20,655 nt of DNA from Candidatus Aenigmatarchaeota archaeon (GCA_018221065.1 JAAOXY010000095.1:1-20655), one strand, 5' to 3'; positions 6,750-15,647 are shown, counted from the stretch's first letter. The notes: a model not told the origin generated them from the letters alone. Numbers and translations are program-made.

Positions 6750-7010
6750 TCACTTCTTTTTCCTTACTTTCTTTTTCCCTATAATACTATCGACAACTTT
6801 TTCAAGCGGACCTTCTCCACGCTCAAAATGTTCCTCTATAGCTTCAGTAATTAGAGTAAATAATACAGAAATGAGGAATATGAACGGTAATGCCTCGATT
6901 ATAAGATCAAAAGTTCCACCAGAAACATGAGCAGCTAGCACATCTTCTATTACTCCAAAAAGTATTAACATGACAAACAATGCCACAAACTTAGCTATCC
7001 TCTTTTTCAT
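6750..7010 (-). CDS. Small hypothetical membrane protein, first gene of the ZIP unit
   Basis: An 86-residue product with two hydrophobic segments (about 7-27, possibly a signal anchor, and 38-58), an acidic stretch after the second (EAIEEHFERGEG), and a very basic C-terminus (GKKKVRKKK) expected to be cytoplasmic. Not recognised. It heads the leftward unit with the ZIP transporter and lipoprotein. A TATA box at 7031-7040 is 26 bp from its ATG, so the mRNA should be leaderless. Confidence 0.7.
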   Translation of the reverse strand: MKKRIAKFVALFVMLILFGVIEDVLAAHVSGGTFDLIIEALPFIFLISVLFTLITEAIEEHFERGEGPLEKVVDSIIGKKKVRKKK

Positions 7011-7030
7011 AAACTTAATACGAAAATTTG

Positions 7031-7040
7031 CTATTTATAG
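7031..7040 (-). promoter_or_regulatory. TATA box of the ZIP transporter unit
   Basis: CTATAAATAG on the minus strand is centred 26 bp upstream of the ATG at 7010, the canonical distance for a leaderless archaeal transcript. Confidence 0.6.
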
Positions 7041-7098
7041 ATTTTGGTAAGTAGTTAGACTTATCTATCAGAAAATTCAAAGATATTTAGTTGATAAA

Positions 7099-8811
7099 AT
7101 GATAGATAGCATATTTACACAATTGGGACTTGTCATAATCATAGCAACGATAGTAGCTGCTGCTTTAAGAATTCTCAAGCAGCCTTTGATAATAGGATAC
7201 ATAATCACAGGTATATTAGTAGGTCCGTTGGTGTTCAATATCACAGGAGAAACTGAAATAACATCTGTATTTGCTAAATTGGGAATAGCATTTCTGCTGT
7301 TCATAGTAGGATTACATCTTGATCCCGATGTAATAAAAAAACTTGGAAAAGTCTCTATTGTAACAGGTCTAGGTCAGGTCGTATTTACTTCATTAATAGG
7401 ATTTTTGATTGCATACGTAGGATTTGGATTTGATGCTATCGTTTCTTTGTATATTGGATTAACACTCACAATGAGTAGCACTATAATAATAATGAAACTG
7501 CTTTCTGACAAGAATGATCTAGAAACACTGTACGGAAAAATAGCATCCGGTTTCTTAATAGTACAGGACATTGTAGCTATCTTCATTTTAATGTTGATTT
7601 CATCTGTAGCATCAGGTGGTTTTGCACCAGAAGTATTCATCACAACAATGATGAGTGGAATAATTTTATTTGTAGGCTTACTTATTATAAGTAAATACTT
7701 GCTACCTCCAATAGTTGAACACATAGCAAAATCGACTGAACTTTTGATATTATTTTCATTGTCATGGTGTCTTGCATTATCAATATTGTTTGATACATTC
7801 GGATTCTCAATAGAAATTGGTGCTCTATTAGCTGGAATAACTTTAGCAGGTCTACCATATGCTTATGAAATAAGTTCAAGGATAAAACCACTAAGAGACT
7901 TTTTCATAATCATGTTCTTCATAATACTTGGTTCACAAATGCAATTCGAATATCTTTCAGAATTCATCGTACCAGCATTGATATTTTCGTTGTTCGTATT
8001 CGTAGGAAACCCTCTGATTTTCATGGTTTTGATGGGTAGTTTAGGATTCACAAAAAGAAATAGCTTCATGGCAGGAATAACAACAGCTCAGATAAGTGAA
8101 TTTTCATTAATCATTATTGCATTAGGGGTCTCAGTAGGGCATTTAACAAAACCTATACTAGGTTTTGTAACAATGATAGGAATAATAACAATACTCGGAT
8201 CAACTTACATGATAATGTATTCAAACAAAATTTACAAAAAATTATCAAAACACTTGAAAATCTTCGAGCGGAAAGGAAAGAAATTAGATTTTAATGAGCA
8301 CAAAGGAAAATATGACATAATTTTATTTGGATGCGACAGAATGGGTTTCTCATTATTAAAAACTTTAGGCAAACTAAAACATAAAACCTTGGTCGTAGAT
8401 TATAATCCTGACATTATAATGAACTTGATGAAACATGAAATTCCTTCAAGATACGGAGATATAGACGACCCCGAACTTATCAGTGAACTAAAATTAAAGA
8501 ACGTAAAAATGATTATATCAACAATTCCAGCCTTTGAAGCAAACATAAATCTTTTGAAGGCAGCAAAAAGAAGAAACAAAAAAATAATAATGATAACCAA
8601 TGCAAAAAAAATAGATGAAGCTCTAGAATTATATAGAGAAGGTGCTGATTATGTCATCATGCCTCATTTCTTAGGTGCAGAACATGCATCACATATACTT
8701 AAAAAATTCAAAGTAAACAAAACCAAGTTCACAGAAAAACAAGCTAAACACATCAAAGAACTTGTAACTAGAAAGAAAATCGGTCAAGAACATCCAACAA
8801 TATTCAAATAA
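7099..8811 (+). CDS. Kef/CPA2-type cation/proton antiporter with a TrkA-N (RCK) domain
   Basis: Exchanges K+ or Na+ for H+ across the membrane. The 570-residue product has a hydrophobic exchanger domain of about 12-13 helices (residues 1-375) with family signatures GYIITGILVGP (33-43), the STIIIMKLL segment and QDIVAI (156-161). It is followed by a soluble NAD-binding regulatory domain (about 403-535) starting DIILFGCDRMG, where Gly411 and Gly416 form the nucleotide loop and Asp434 ends strand 2. A further basic tail of about 35 residues follows. Which cation moves cannot be decided. Its stop codon abuts the stop codon of the convergent MutS-like gene with no spacer. Confidence 0.92.
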   Translation: MIDSIFTQLGLVIIIATIVAAALRILKQPLIIGYIITGILVGPLVFNITGETEITSVFAKLGIAFLLFIVGLHLDPDVIKKLGKVSIVTGLGQVVFTSLIGFLIAYVGFGFDAIVSLYIGLTLTMSSTIIIMKLLSDKNDLETLYGKIASGFLIVQDIVAIFILMLISSVASGGFAPEVFITTMMSGIILFVGLLIISKYLLPPIVEHIAKSTELLILFSLSWCLALSILFDTFGFSIEIGALLAGITLAGLPYAYEISSRIKPLRDFFIIMFFIILGSQMQFEYLSEFIVPALIFSLFVFVGNPLIFMVLMGSLGFTKRNSFMAGITTAQISEFSLIIIALGVSVGHLTKPILGFVTMIGIITILGSTYMIMYSNKIYKKLSKHLKIFERKGKKLDFNEHKGKYDIILFGCDRMGFSLLKTLGKLKHKTLVVDYNPDIIMNLMKHEIPSRYGDIDDPELISELKLKNVKMIISTIPAFEANINLLKAAKRRNKKIIMITNAKKIDEALELYREGADYVIMPHFLGAEHASHILKKFKVNKTKFTEKQAKHIKELVTRKKIGQEHPTIFK

Positions 8812-10362
8812 TCATTTTCTTCTTTTAGCCAATCTTTTTTTCGTAAGTTTGCTCATATGCTGATCAGCCATCTGCACTGCAAATCTTGTGACAACATCAT
8901 GATCTGGTTTTGCTTCCTCAATAACATAACTAGGTTCTAATTTCCCATCATTTTCAATGTAACCTGGTGAAAAGATTGTCCAACCCTGTGACTCAAAATA
9001 TTCTAAATCTAACGGTGCGTGACTTTCTATAAGAACAGTAGCAGGAACATCTGTCAATGCTTCCATATACCTAGCTGAAACATTAGTAGTTACTTGTGGT
9101 GTTCCGCCTTCAAAAAAGTTATCAATTATTATTATATCATCTTTTTCTGCTTTATCTATAACTCTTGCAACATCACTCATTTCGGTTTCCAATTTACCAA
9201 ATGACTCTCTACCAGTATTGTTATAATAAACAAGTCTATTGTATTTAGGCAACACTGCTTTATTTGCAGGAATAGGCAATCCTGCATTTGCCACCATAAT
9301 AGTTGTTGCTAAAGCTTCTAAGAAAAAACTCTTACCACCGCTATTCAATCCGACAAAAAGATTTTTTGATTTACTCCTTTTCGTATTAAAATCTATATTA
9401 ACAAGCTCTCCAGGATGAATACGTGTAACTTTATCTTCCCAACCATCATAAGCAGTCAAAGGAAACAAATCTTTCAAATTGAATTTATTTGAAAATTTAG
9501 GATATGTAAATCCATAATCTGCTAATTTAACTCCATCAAATCCATGAAAAGCTCTTTCTATCCACAAATTATTAACATAATTATGATACTTACCATCAAT
9601 CACAAATGGTTTAGAAAGCGAATACATTTTTTCAACAGTAGAATCTTCTGCACACAATTCTTTTTTTAAAGCTTTCAAGACATTTAATCTCTGACTATTT
9701 TTGCATTGATCATAAATCCTTTGAAGTTTCTTTTTACCAAATCTCCTGACCTCAAACAAATCACCTTCTGCTTCACCTGAAAGATCTATAGGTAAAGTCA
9801 AATTATCGGGAATATCATCTTGAGAAACAAGAGTAACAGCATTTTTTCTCAAATCAATATAAAAACTTTTTACGCCATCGAGTTTATCTATTTTTTCTAC
9901 AAGTCCATCAAATTTAATTAAAGTCTTAGGATATTCTTCCATCAATTCTTTATATGAAACATCATCTAAAAAAACATTACACCTTGAAAGAAAACCCTCA
10001 GAAAGATCATAAAGTTCTTTATATTTTTTGCATATTGAATCAAATTGATCTACAGTAATTCTATCATCTCTATAATCACCAGGAAGCCCAGATCTAAGTC
10101 CAGCAGTATCTCTAAAAGTACTAACTACTGAATTACCAGATTCACGTTCTAATCTTTTCATCACTTCTTGTCTTTCATCTATCCTAGAATTATCAAATCT
10201 TAGATATCTGTAATGTTGTCCACCATGTCTTTTATCACTTTCTTTCAATTTGTATATAGATCTCAAGCCACTATTCAAACTTTCGAGAACTCCAAATCTT
10301 GGAAAACCTTTCAAATCAATAGCGCCATCACATTCAACAAAAGATTCCCTAACATCAGTCAT
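8812..10362 (-). CDS. MutS-like ATPase, divergent
   Basis: A 516-residue protein with the MutS-family ABC-type ATPase at its C-terminus: Walker A GLNSGGKS (338-345), the ANAGLPIPA segment, the SFGKLETEM motif (387-395), Walker B IIIID (Asp414) followed by a GGT turn, and His448 in the switch position (IESH). Residues 100-330 are largely helical and could form the lever/clamp region. The N-terminal mismatch-recognition domain of MutS1 is not apparent, and the very C-terminus is basic (KKRLAKRRK). The residue after the Walker B Asp is Asn415 where MutS proteins have the catalytic Glu. No MutL is in the window. A role in DNA repair or recombination is likely by family, but not canonical mismatch repair. 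TTTAAAT at 10392-10398 is a likely TATA box. Confidence 0.8.
   Translation of the reverse strand: MTDVRESFVECDGAIDLKGFPRFGVLESLNSGLRSIYKLKESDKRHGGQHYRYLRFDNSRIDERQEVMKRLERESGNSVVSTFRDTAGLRSGLPGDYRDDRITVDQFDSICKKYKELYDLSEGFLSRCNVFLDDVSYKELMEEYPKTLIKFDGLVEKIDKLDGVKSFYIDLRKNAVTLVSQDDIPDNLTLPIDLSGEAEGDLFEVRRFGKKKLQRIYDQCKNSQRLNVLKALKKELCAEDSTVEKMYSLSKPFVIDGKYHNYVNNLWIERAFHGFDGVKLADYGFTYPKFSNKFNLKDLFPLTAYDGWEDKVTRIHPGELVNIDFNTKRSKSKNLFVGLNSGGKSFFLEALATTIMVANAGLPIPANKAVLPKYNRLVYYNNTGRESFGKLETEMSDVARVIDKAEKDDIIIIDNFFEGGTPQVTTNVSARYMEALTDVPATVLIESHAPLDLEYFESQGWTIFSPGYIENDGKLEPSYVIEEAKPDHDVVTRFAVQMADQHMSKLTKKRLAKRRK
8834..8841 (+). terminator. Possible oligo-T terminator of the antiporter gene
   Basis: About 25 bp after the antiporter stop codon the plus strand has a run of seven T, preceded by other T-rich tracts from 8815. 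Archaeal polymerase terminates at such tracts. The run lies inside the 3' coding end of the convergent gene, so it may be only codon composition (Lys/Arg codons). Confidence 0.3.
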
Positions 10363-10391
10363 ACTACCACAGAACTAATTAGGAAGAAAAC

Positions 10392-10398
10392 TTTAAAT
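10392..10398 (-). promoter_or_regulatory. TATA box of the MutS-like gene
   Basis: The minus strand reads ATTTAAAG here, about 33 bp before the ATG at 10362, predicting a leader of only a few bases. Confidence 0.4.
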
Positions 10399-10406
10399 CC
10401 TTAAAA

Positions 10407-10754
10407 TTACTCGTATTCTCTCCAAGTGTGTCCACACTTAGTACATTTATAGAATCTAGTTGGAGCTTCGTCTGCAGCTCTTGTTTGTCTCATCCACCAA
10501 TAAGCTTCTTTATTCTTACATTTTGGACAAGTATTCTTTGTCTTAGGATAAGATATCATCTTTGATTCCTGTTTCTTATCTACAACTATAATTTCTTCTT
10601 TTTTCTTTTTGTAAGAAACACCTATCTTGAAGTCTTTTGATGTAACTTTAGCTGTACTAGTAGCTTCACATTTTGTACAAGCCAAAATTGTCTTACTTCC
10701 TTTTTTCTTAGGAATCATCAGATTATTACATTTTTTACAAAACAACATAAACAT
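10407..10754 (-). CDS. tfs: Transcription factor S (TFS; TFIIS/RpoM-like)
   Basis: Archaeal transcript-cleavage factor that rescues backtracked RNA polymerase. The 115-residue product has an N-terminal zinc ribbon (Cys6, Cys9, Cys26, Cys29), a flexible Lys-rich linker (about 40-70), and a C-terminal zinc ribbon (Cys76, Cys79, Cys104, Cys107) bearing the RAADEAPTRFYKC segment. The acidic tip Asp95-Glu96, which enters the polymerase active site, is intact, so this is an active cleavage factor and not one of the inhibitory paralogues. A second ATG two codons in (10748) is also possible. A TATA-like TTAAATA at 10783-10790 (read on the minus strand) precedes it. Confidence 0.95.
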   Translation of the reverse strand: MFMLFCKKCNNLMIPKKKGSKTILACTKCEATSTAKVTSKDFKIGVSYKKKKEEIIVVDKKQESKMISYPKTKNTCPKCKNKEAYWWMRQTRAADEAPTRFYKCTKCGHTWREYE

Positions 10755-10796
10755 CAGCTTTTTCTATTGATTGGATTTATTCTATTTAAGTATACG

Positions 10797-11246
10797 CTAT
10801 TGTAACAACTCAATAAACAATACTTTTACCCATCCAAGATATGGTATCTTAAATGAAGCTTTACCATGAATATTTTCTTTTGACACAATCCATGGATCTG
10901 AAAAACCATTATTATCTCCTTTAGTTCTAAAAGAACCATCGTCTTCAATACTAAACACTCTATGAATTATTGGATAATTCTTATTACCAACATCAAAAAC
11001 TATAATATCTCCAGTAGAATAATCATCACTACCAGTAACAAATACAAGATCACCTTTGTAAAAAGTAGGAACCATACTCTGAGAAAACACAGCTACCATA
11101 GGAGTGTCTGTATCAAATGCCATACCCATGCCTGTATTAACTAAATATGCAACAAGAAATCCAACAACTACATATATTATTATTCCAGCAGTTCCCTGAG
11201 TATACTTATTCCAAGTATCGCTTACTTTTTTCAATGCATCTATCAT
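10797..11246 (-). CDS. Signal peptidase I, archaeal/ER type
   Basis: Membrane serine protease that removes signal peptides from exported proteins. The 149-residue product has an N-terminal membrane helix (about 20-41) followed by the extracellular catalytic fold: nucleophile Ser57 in SQSMVPTFYKGD, His95 in IIHRV (the archaeal and ER enzymes use His where bacteria have Lys), and Asp111/Asp117 in TKGDNNGFSDPW. It is small, with only a short hydrophobic stretch at the C-terminus. It starts 16 bp after rpoL with AGGT in the gap, so it is probably cotranscribed with rpoL. Confidence 0.9.
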   Translation of the reverse strand: MIDALKKVSDTWNKYTQGTAGIIIYVVVGFLVAYLVNTGMGMAFDTDTPMVAVFSQSMVPTFYKGDLVFVTGSDDYSTGDIIVFDVGNKNYPIIHRVFSIEDDGSFRTKGDNNGFSDPWIVSKENIHGKASFKIPYLGWVKVLFIELLQ

Positions 11247-11262
11247 GATAAAACCTATTAAT

Positions 11263-11529
11263 TTATTTTGAAAGAGCTCTTCTAAATTCTTCTTTTAGCT
11301 CATCGCAATTTGCAACTATACTAGTTGCAGCCTTCGTAAGCAACTTTCTAGGGTTATTACCAACAACAACTATTGCTGGCTCTTTCATGAATGGATGCTC
11401 TCTGATTGCAGCAGCCTGACCACCTTCTCCCCATACTCTTTTGGCTAAAAGATGTGTCATAGTACCTGTATCGCCTTTAAGCTCTAATTTAAGCTTTTCT
11501 TTGTCTTCTTCAAGAATATTTAGATTCAT
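11263..11529 (-). CDS. rpoL: DNA-directed RNA polymerase subunit L (Rpb11-like)
   Basis: An 88-residue polymerase assembly subunit that pairs with subunit D. The segment GDTGTMTHLLAKRVW matches the conserved region for subunit dimerisation, followed by AAAIREHPFMKEPAIVVVG and a C-terminal helix. Length is normal. A strong TATA box directly follows the dph2 stop codon, and GTGAT lies just before the ATG. The next gene, signal peptidase, follows after 16 bp. Confidence 0.95.
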   Translation of the reverse strand: MNLNILEEDKEKLKLELKGDTGTMTHLLAKRVWGEGGQAAAIREHPFMKEPAIVVVGNNPRKLLTKAATSIVANCDELKEEFRRALSK

Positions 11530-11554
11530 AGTATCACTACATCAATTGGTTGTC

Positions 11555-11566
11555 AATTATATAAAG
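11555..11566 (-). promoter_or_regulatory. TATA box of rpoL
   Basis: The minus strand reads CTTTATATAATT, close to the archaeal consensus. It is centred about 32 bp before the rpoL ATG and begins one base after the dph2 stop codon. Confidence 0.65.
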
Positions 11567-11567
11567 C

Positions 11568-12440
11568 TTATGGTAATTCATCCGGGTTAACTATAGGTTT
11601 TTTGAATGCAGTTCTATCCTCAATAGCTATCCTAGGACAAGCTGTATTGACATAAGCATCCAAATCCAAAAACTCTAATTTCTCAGGTTTAACTTCATCA
11701 AATATCAATATCCATGCCTTTTTACCCTCAGATCTTAATTTACCTTTAATCTTCTCAGCAAGATCCATATTCATCTGGCCTGGTTTCGAAGATACCAATA
11801 TTCCAAATCTCTTAGCATCTTTAACCATCCCAATAGCAGCATATTTTTGTCTCAAGAACTTATCCTTGAATTCATCTATACTCTTCATCTCATTTCTTTC
11901 AATATCGAGACCAAACACCGGTTTCTCAGTCTTCAATAAAAGACCAAGAGGATGAAATTTACCAGATCCAATATATATGAAACAATCAACATCATCTTTG
12001 ATAGACACACCAGCATATGGATCACACCCTAAAACCTGACCATCATACACAGTTTTCTGTCCTTTTCCTAAAATCATCTTCTTTCCTTTACTTTCTAAAT
12101 AATTCTTAACATCAGCCAAAACATCTAAGAATTGCAATGTAGTCACAACACCAATCCTTTCATAATCCTTTATCATTTCAATATTACTTTCAAGCACAGG
12201 AACAACATCTATCTTTTCTCTTATTTCCTTATATTCAACAGGCATATCAGATTCTAAAAATTTCGTATGACCATAATGTACTATTTTTTCACAACCAGCT
12301 CTTTTAGCTTCATCAGGTTTAATGTCGCATGCACCAAAACAAGTCTCACCACTGATTATAACATCTTCTCCTAGCTCATCAGCTATCTCAAAAACTTTTG
12401 TTTTCAATCCTTCAGGCACTTGTAAAAATATTCTTGGCAT
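11568..12440 (-). CDS. dph2: Diphthamide synthesis protein Dph2 (2-(3-amino-3-carboxypropyl)histidine synthase)
   Basis: First step of diphthamide synthesis: the homodimeric archaeal enzyme uses a [4Fe-4S] cluster to cleave S-adenosylmethionine and attach a 3-amino-3-carboxypropyl group to a His of elongation factor 2. The three cluster cysteines expected in the three repeated domains are visible: Cys38 in FGACD, Cys139 in VLGCDP and Cys268 in NTACPR. At 290 residues it is shorter than the Pyrococcus protein (about 340), mainly at the N-terminus, where it begins almost directly at the QVPEGLK segment. It seems leaderless from a TATA box at 12464-12471. Confidence 0.93.
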   Translation of the reverse strand: MPRIFLQVPEGLKTKVFEIADELGEDVIISGETCFGACDIKPDEAKRAGCEKIVHYGHTKFLESDMPVEYKEIREKIDVVPVLESNIEMIKDYERIGVVTTLQFLDVLADVKNYLESKGKKMILGKGQKTVYDGQVLGCDPYAGVSIKDDVDCFIYIGSGKFHPLGLLLKTEKPVFGLDIERNEMKSIDEFKDKFLRQKYAAIGMVKDAKRFGILVSSKPGQMNMDLAEKIKGKLRSEGKKAWILIFDEVKPEKLEFLDLDAYVNTACPRIAIEDRTAFKKPIVNPDELP

Positions 12441-12463
12441 AGAAAACTAATAAAATGGGAACT

Positions 12464-12471
12464 ATTTAAAT
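12464..12471 (-). promoter_or_regulatory. TATA box of dph2, touching the rhomboid stop codon
   Basis: ATTTAAAT is centred 27 bp upstream of the dph2 ATG and shares its last base with the stop codon of the rhomboid gene (12471-12473). Confidence 0.5.
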
Positions 12472-13289
12472 CAAGCGAAAGCTTCTGCAAAAAGTTGTAT
12501 ATAATTATAAGATTCTAGATATTGTAACGTCTCCCAAAATACAGGTATCAATATCAATGTCAATAATATCAACAATATTGATATAAATCCTTTTCTTTTT
12601 CCTTCTAACTTGAATCCTATCAACATTCCGGCAATCAATCCGCCAATGTGTGCAACATAAGCTATGTCAGTTGCCGTCCCTGTCAAAACTGTAGAAACAA
12701 ACGCACCAATGTTATAGATTGTATACATAACCGCAACAAGTATTAGCGGAACAGGAATAACATACGGATAGATAACTATCTCTAATGGATCAACCAACAT
12801 CGCCACACCAAGTAATCCAAATATTGCACCAGATGCACCAATAGTTACAGCTCCTGCCGGCATAAGACCTAACAATATCGCTGACAAGACAGCAAGATTA
12901 CCAACTATAGCAGCAGAAAAGAATACCAACAGCATCTTCTTCCATCCCAAAGTTTCCTCAACCGCTTTTCCAAAGAACAGCAGAGCTAATAGATTCAAAA
13001 TAATATGATCTGGACCTGCATGTAAGAATATAGAAGTTGCAAACACATGTAACTTTCCTGCTAAAACATTATCTAAAGAAAATCCAAGATCATTGAACTT
13101 ATCTCTTGTTAACCACTTTCCTTCTGAATAATAATAATAATTTTGCCAACCATATGTGATAAGAATCAAAATCATAAGAGCAATAGTAACATAAGGTATT
13201 TTGAAAAATTTCTTTTTCTTCTTAGTTTCAATGTTCTTTTCTATCTCAATTATAGCCTCAGGTTTTTTCTTAAAAAAGATCATATGCAT
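12471..13289 (-). CDS. Rhomboid family intramembrane serine protease
   Basis: A 272-residue membrane protease. The N-terminal 30 residues are charged (a run of five Lys at 23-27) and cytoplasmic; then come about six or seven helices. Catalytic Ser153 lies in GASGAIFG and catalytic His214 in HIGGLIAG, the dyad of active rhomboids, with the HAGPDHIILNL segment (90-100) supplying the usual His/Asn of helix 2. Natural substrates are unknown. Its ATG overlaps the PEP synthase stop codon by one base (TAATG) with AGGT just upstream, so translation is probably coupled. A second ATG two codons in is possible. Confidence 0.92.
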   Translation of the reverse strand: MHMIFFKKKPEAIIEIEKNIETKKKKKFFKIPYVTIALMILILITYGWQNYYYYSEGKWLTRDKFNDLGFSLDNVLAGKLHVFATSIFLHAGPDHIILNLLALLFFGKAVEETLGWKKMLLVFFSAAIVGNLAVLSAILLGLMPAGAVTIGASGAIFGLLGVAMLVDPLEIVIYPYVIPVPLILVAVMYTIYNIGAFVSTVLTGTATDIAYVAHIGGLIAGMLIGFKLEGKRKGFISILLILLTLILIPVFWETLQYLESYNYIQLFAEAFA

Positions 13290-15586
13290 TACCTGTTTTT
13301 CAACAGTTCTATCAGAAGCTTTCTTTCTATTTTAGCTACCCAACCTCTGACTTTGTCAACAGCATCTATGTTAACAGAAACAGAATCTATTCCAGTTCTT
13401 ATCAAAAATTCAACAGCATCATATCTATTGCTTGGAAGTTCACCACATATAGAAGTCTTAACACCATTCCTCTTACAAATCTCAATAGCATACTTGAACA
13501 AAGCTTGCATACCAGGATGCATCTCATCAAATAATTTAATCAATCTTTCATTATTCCTATCAACTCCAAGAGTTAACTGTGTCAAATCATTAGAACCAAA
13601 ACTAACAAAATCTATTCCCTCTTCACAGAATTTTTCAATACTCAATGCAGTAGAAGGAACTTCTATCATTATTCCAAACTTAACAGTTTCTGGTAAACCG
13701 ATTTCACTTGCAATTTCTTTTGCTTTCTTTAATTCAGAAACATCATATACAAACGGCAACATGACAGCAACATTTGTCATTCCTTGTTCATGTAATTTCT
13801 TTATTGCTCTTAATTCAGTTTTTATTATGTCAGTATCTTCTAAACTTCTTCTAACACCATGCCATCCTAACATTGGATTATCCTCTTTAGGTTCATTACT
13901 ACCACCTTCCATGTTACTATATTCATCAGTTCTCACATCAAGTGTTCTAACCCAAACAGGTTTTGGGAAAAATGATTTAGCAACTTTACCAACACCTTCT
14001 ACTATCATATCAGTAAGTTCATCTTGCTTACCTTGCCTTACATATTCAAACGGATGCATTCCTGCTTTTGTCATCATGTGTTCTAATCTTAACAGACCAA
14101 CACCATCAGCTCTTCCAGAAATTTTATCAGCTGTATCAGGGAATGCTAAATTAACTTTAACGTCTGTTGCTGTGTCTTGAATTTCTTCAGAAACTTCCTC
14201 ATGTTTAACTTCAGGAACATCTACAGCTACTTTTCCTTCGTAAACAACACCATTCACAGCATCTACAGTAACAATCATTCCTTCTTTGATTATTTCTGTT
14301 GCATTTTGTGTTCCAACAATACATGGTATACCAAGTTCTCTAGAAACAATAGCAGCATGACATGTAGAACCACCTCTATTAGTAACAATAGCTACACTTT
14401 TTTCCATTGCAGGAACATAATCAGGACTTGTCATAGTAGTAACAAGAACATCTCCATATTCAATTCTTCCAAGTTCATTAAGATCTTTTATCAATTTAAC
14501 AGGACCTGTTGCGATTCCAGGACTTGCACCAACACCACGTATCAATTCTCTACCAACTTCTCCTAATTCACCAACTTCTTTCTTTTCTAAAGTTGTAACA
14601 GCTCTTGATTGTGTAATATAAATTTTTCCTCGTTCAGTTGCCCATTCTATATCTTGTGGCTTACCTTGATAGAATTGTTCAATTTTTTTACAATAAGAAG
14701 ATAAAGCAACTATTTGTTCATCAGTTAAAATTTGTTTATCAATATATTCTGCAGGAACAGGAAGTATTATTGTTTTTCCAGTGTTACGATCTTTAACCAT
14801 CATCTCTTTCTTAGAAGATATTTTTTTACTCAATATTTCTCCAGTACTCTTATCAACAACATAATGATCAGGATCTACTCTTCCTTGTACTAACATTTCA
14901 CCCAATCCCCAAACTGCTTCATTGATAATATGATTTGCACCACCAACAGGATCAGTTGGATCAACAGTAAATGATACACCAGAACTTTCAGAATTAACCA
15001 TTCTTTGTATTACAACACAAAGAGTAGTATCCTGAGGCTGATTATTCTTATGTCTATAATACATTACTCTAGGAGTATACAAAGAAGCCCAACATCTTTT
15101 TACTTTATCAAAAAGATCATCCTTTCCTCTAACATTAAGAAATGTCTCATATTGACCTGCAGCTGAAGCACCTGCTGCATCTTCCAATACTCCAGAACTC
15201 CTAACAGCTACAAAAGGTATGTCTCTTGCAGCATTAACAAATTCTATTGCCTTAATTGCCTCATCATAACCCATATCCTTGTATGTCTTCATTATAGGTT
15301 CTCTCAACATAGCAGGTATATGAGTATCTAAAAATAATTTTTTAACTCTCTCAGAAGCATCTGTCAATGAATCAATACTTGAAAAATCAGCATTATTGAC
15401 TATTTCCATTATCTTAGGCTTAAGATCATTCATCTCAACAAATTTATCATAAGCTTCAGTAGTAATAAAAAAAGTCTCAGGTACTGGGAATCCTTCCTTT
15501 ACCATTTCAGCAAGATGAATACCTTTACCTCCAAGAAGTTTAACATCTGGCTCTTGGATAGTCTTCTGAGTCAAAATAATCGGCAT
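13289..15586 (-). CDS. ppsA: Phosphoenolpyruvate synthase (pyruvate, water dikinase)
   Basis: Converts pyruvate and ATP to phosphoenolpyruvate, AMP and phosphate, feeding gluconeogenesis; in some archaea it can run in the glycolytic direction. The 765-residue product has an N-terminal ATP-binding domain (LLGGKGIHLAEM near residue 18, RSSGVLEDAAGASAAG at 129-144), a swivelling phosphohistidine domain with His410 in GGSTCHAAIVSRELG, and a C-terminal barrel with FGSNDLTQLTLGVDR (663-677) and catalytic Cys714 in SICGELPS. The open frame continues upstream to 15796, but homologues begin close to LLGGKG, so the ATG at 15586 is chosen. A TATA element at 15648-15660 fits a transcript start near 15628. 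The rhomboid gene is coupled downstream. Confidence 0.95.
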   Translation of the reverse strand: MPIILTQKTIQEPDVKLLGGKGIHLAEMVKEGFPVPETFFITTEAYDKFVEMNDLKPKIMEIVNNADFSSIDSLTDASERVKKLFLDTHIPAMLREPIMKTYKDMGYDEAIKAIEFVNAARDIPFVAVRSSGVLEDAAGASAAGQYETFLNVRGKDDLFDKVKRCWASLYTPRVMYYRHKNNQPQDTTLCVVIQRMVNSESSGVSFTVDPTDPVGGANHIINEAVWGLGEMLVQGRVDPDHYVVDKSTGEILSKKISSKKEMMVKDRNTGKTIILPVPAEYIDKQILTDEQIVALSSYCKKIEQFYQGKPQDIEWATERGKIYITQSRAVTTLEKKEVGELGEVGRELIRGVGASPGIATGPVKLIKDLNELGRIEYGDVLVTTMTSPDYVPAMEKSVAIVTNRGGSTCHAAIVSRELGIPCIVGTQNATEIIKEGMIVTVDAVNGVVYEGKVAVDVPEVKHEEVSEEIQDTATDVKVNLAFPDTADKISGRADGVGLLRLEHMMTKAGMHPFEYVRQGKQDELTDMIVEGVGKVAKSFFPKPVWVRTLDVRTDEYSNMEGGSNEPKEDNPMLGWHGVRRSLEDTDIIKTELRAIKKLHEQGMTNVAVMLPFVYDVSELKKAKEIASEIGLPETVKFGIMIEVPSTALSIEKFCEEGIDFVSFGSNDLTQLTLGVDRNNERLIKLFDEMHPGMQALFKYAIEICKRNGVKTSICGELPSNRYDAVEFLIRTGIDSVSVNIDAVDKVRGWVAKIERKLLIELLKNR

Positions 15587-15647
15587 AAAAAGATTTAAGA
15601 TACCTGCAAGATAAAGGTTAGCATCTGTTCCAAGAACATCGAATATG

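Noticed and set aside
8814..8850. Bacterial-style hairpin terminator after the antiporter gene
   Set aside because: No stable stem precedes the T run; only an oligo-T tract is present, noted with low confidence.
13143..14180. Long plus-strand open frame (345 codons) opposite PEP synthase and the rhomboid start
   Set aside because: It is antisense to two strongly supported genes, its product is Ser/Leu/Thr-rich without domains, and it has no promoter or ribosome site; it mirrors their codon usage.
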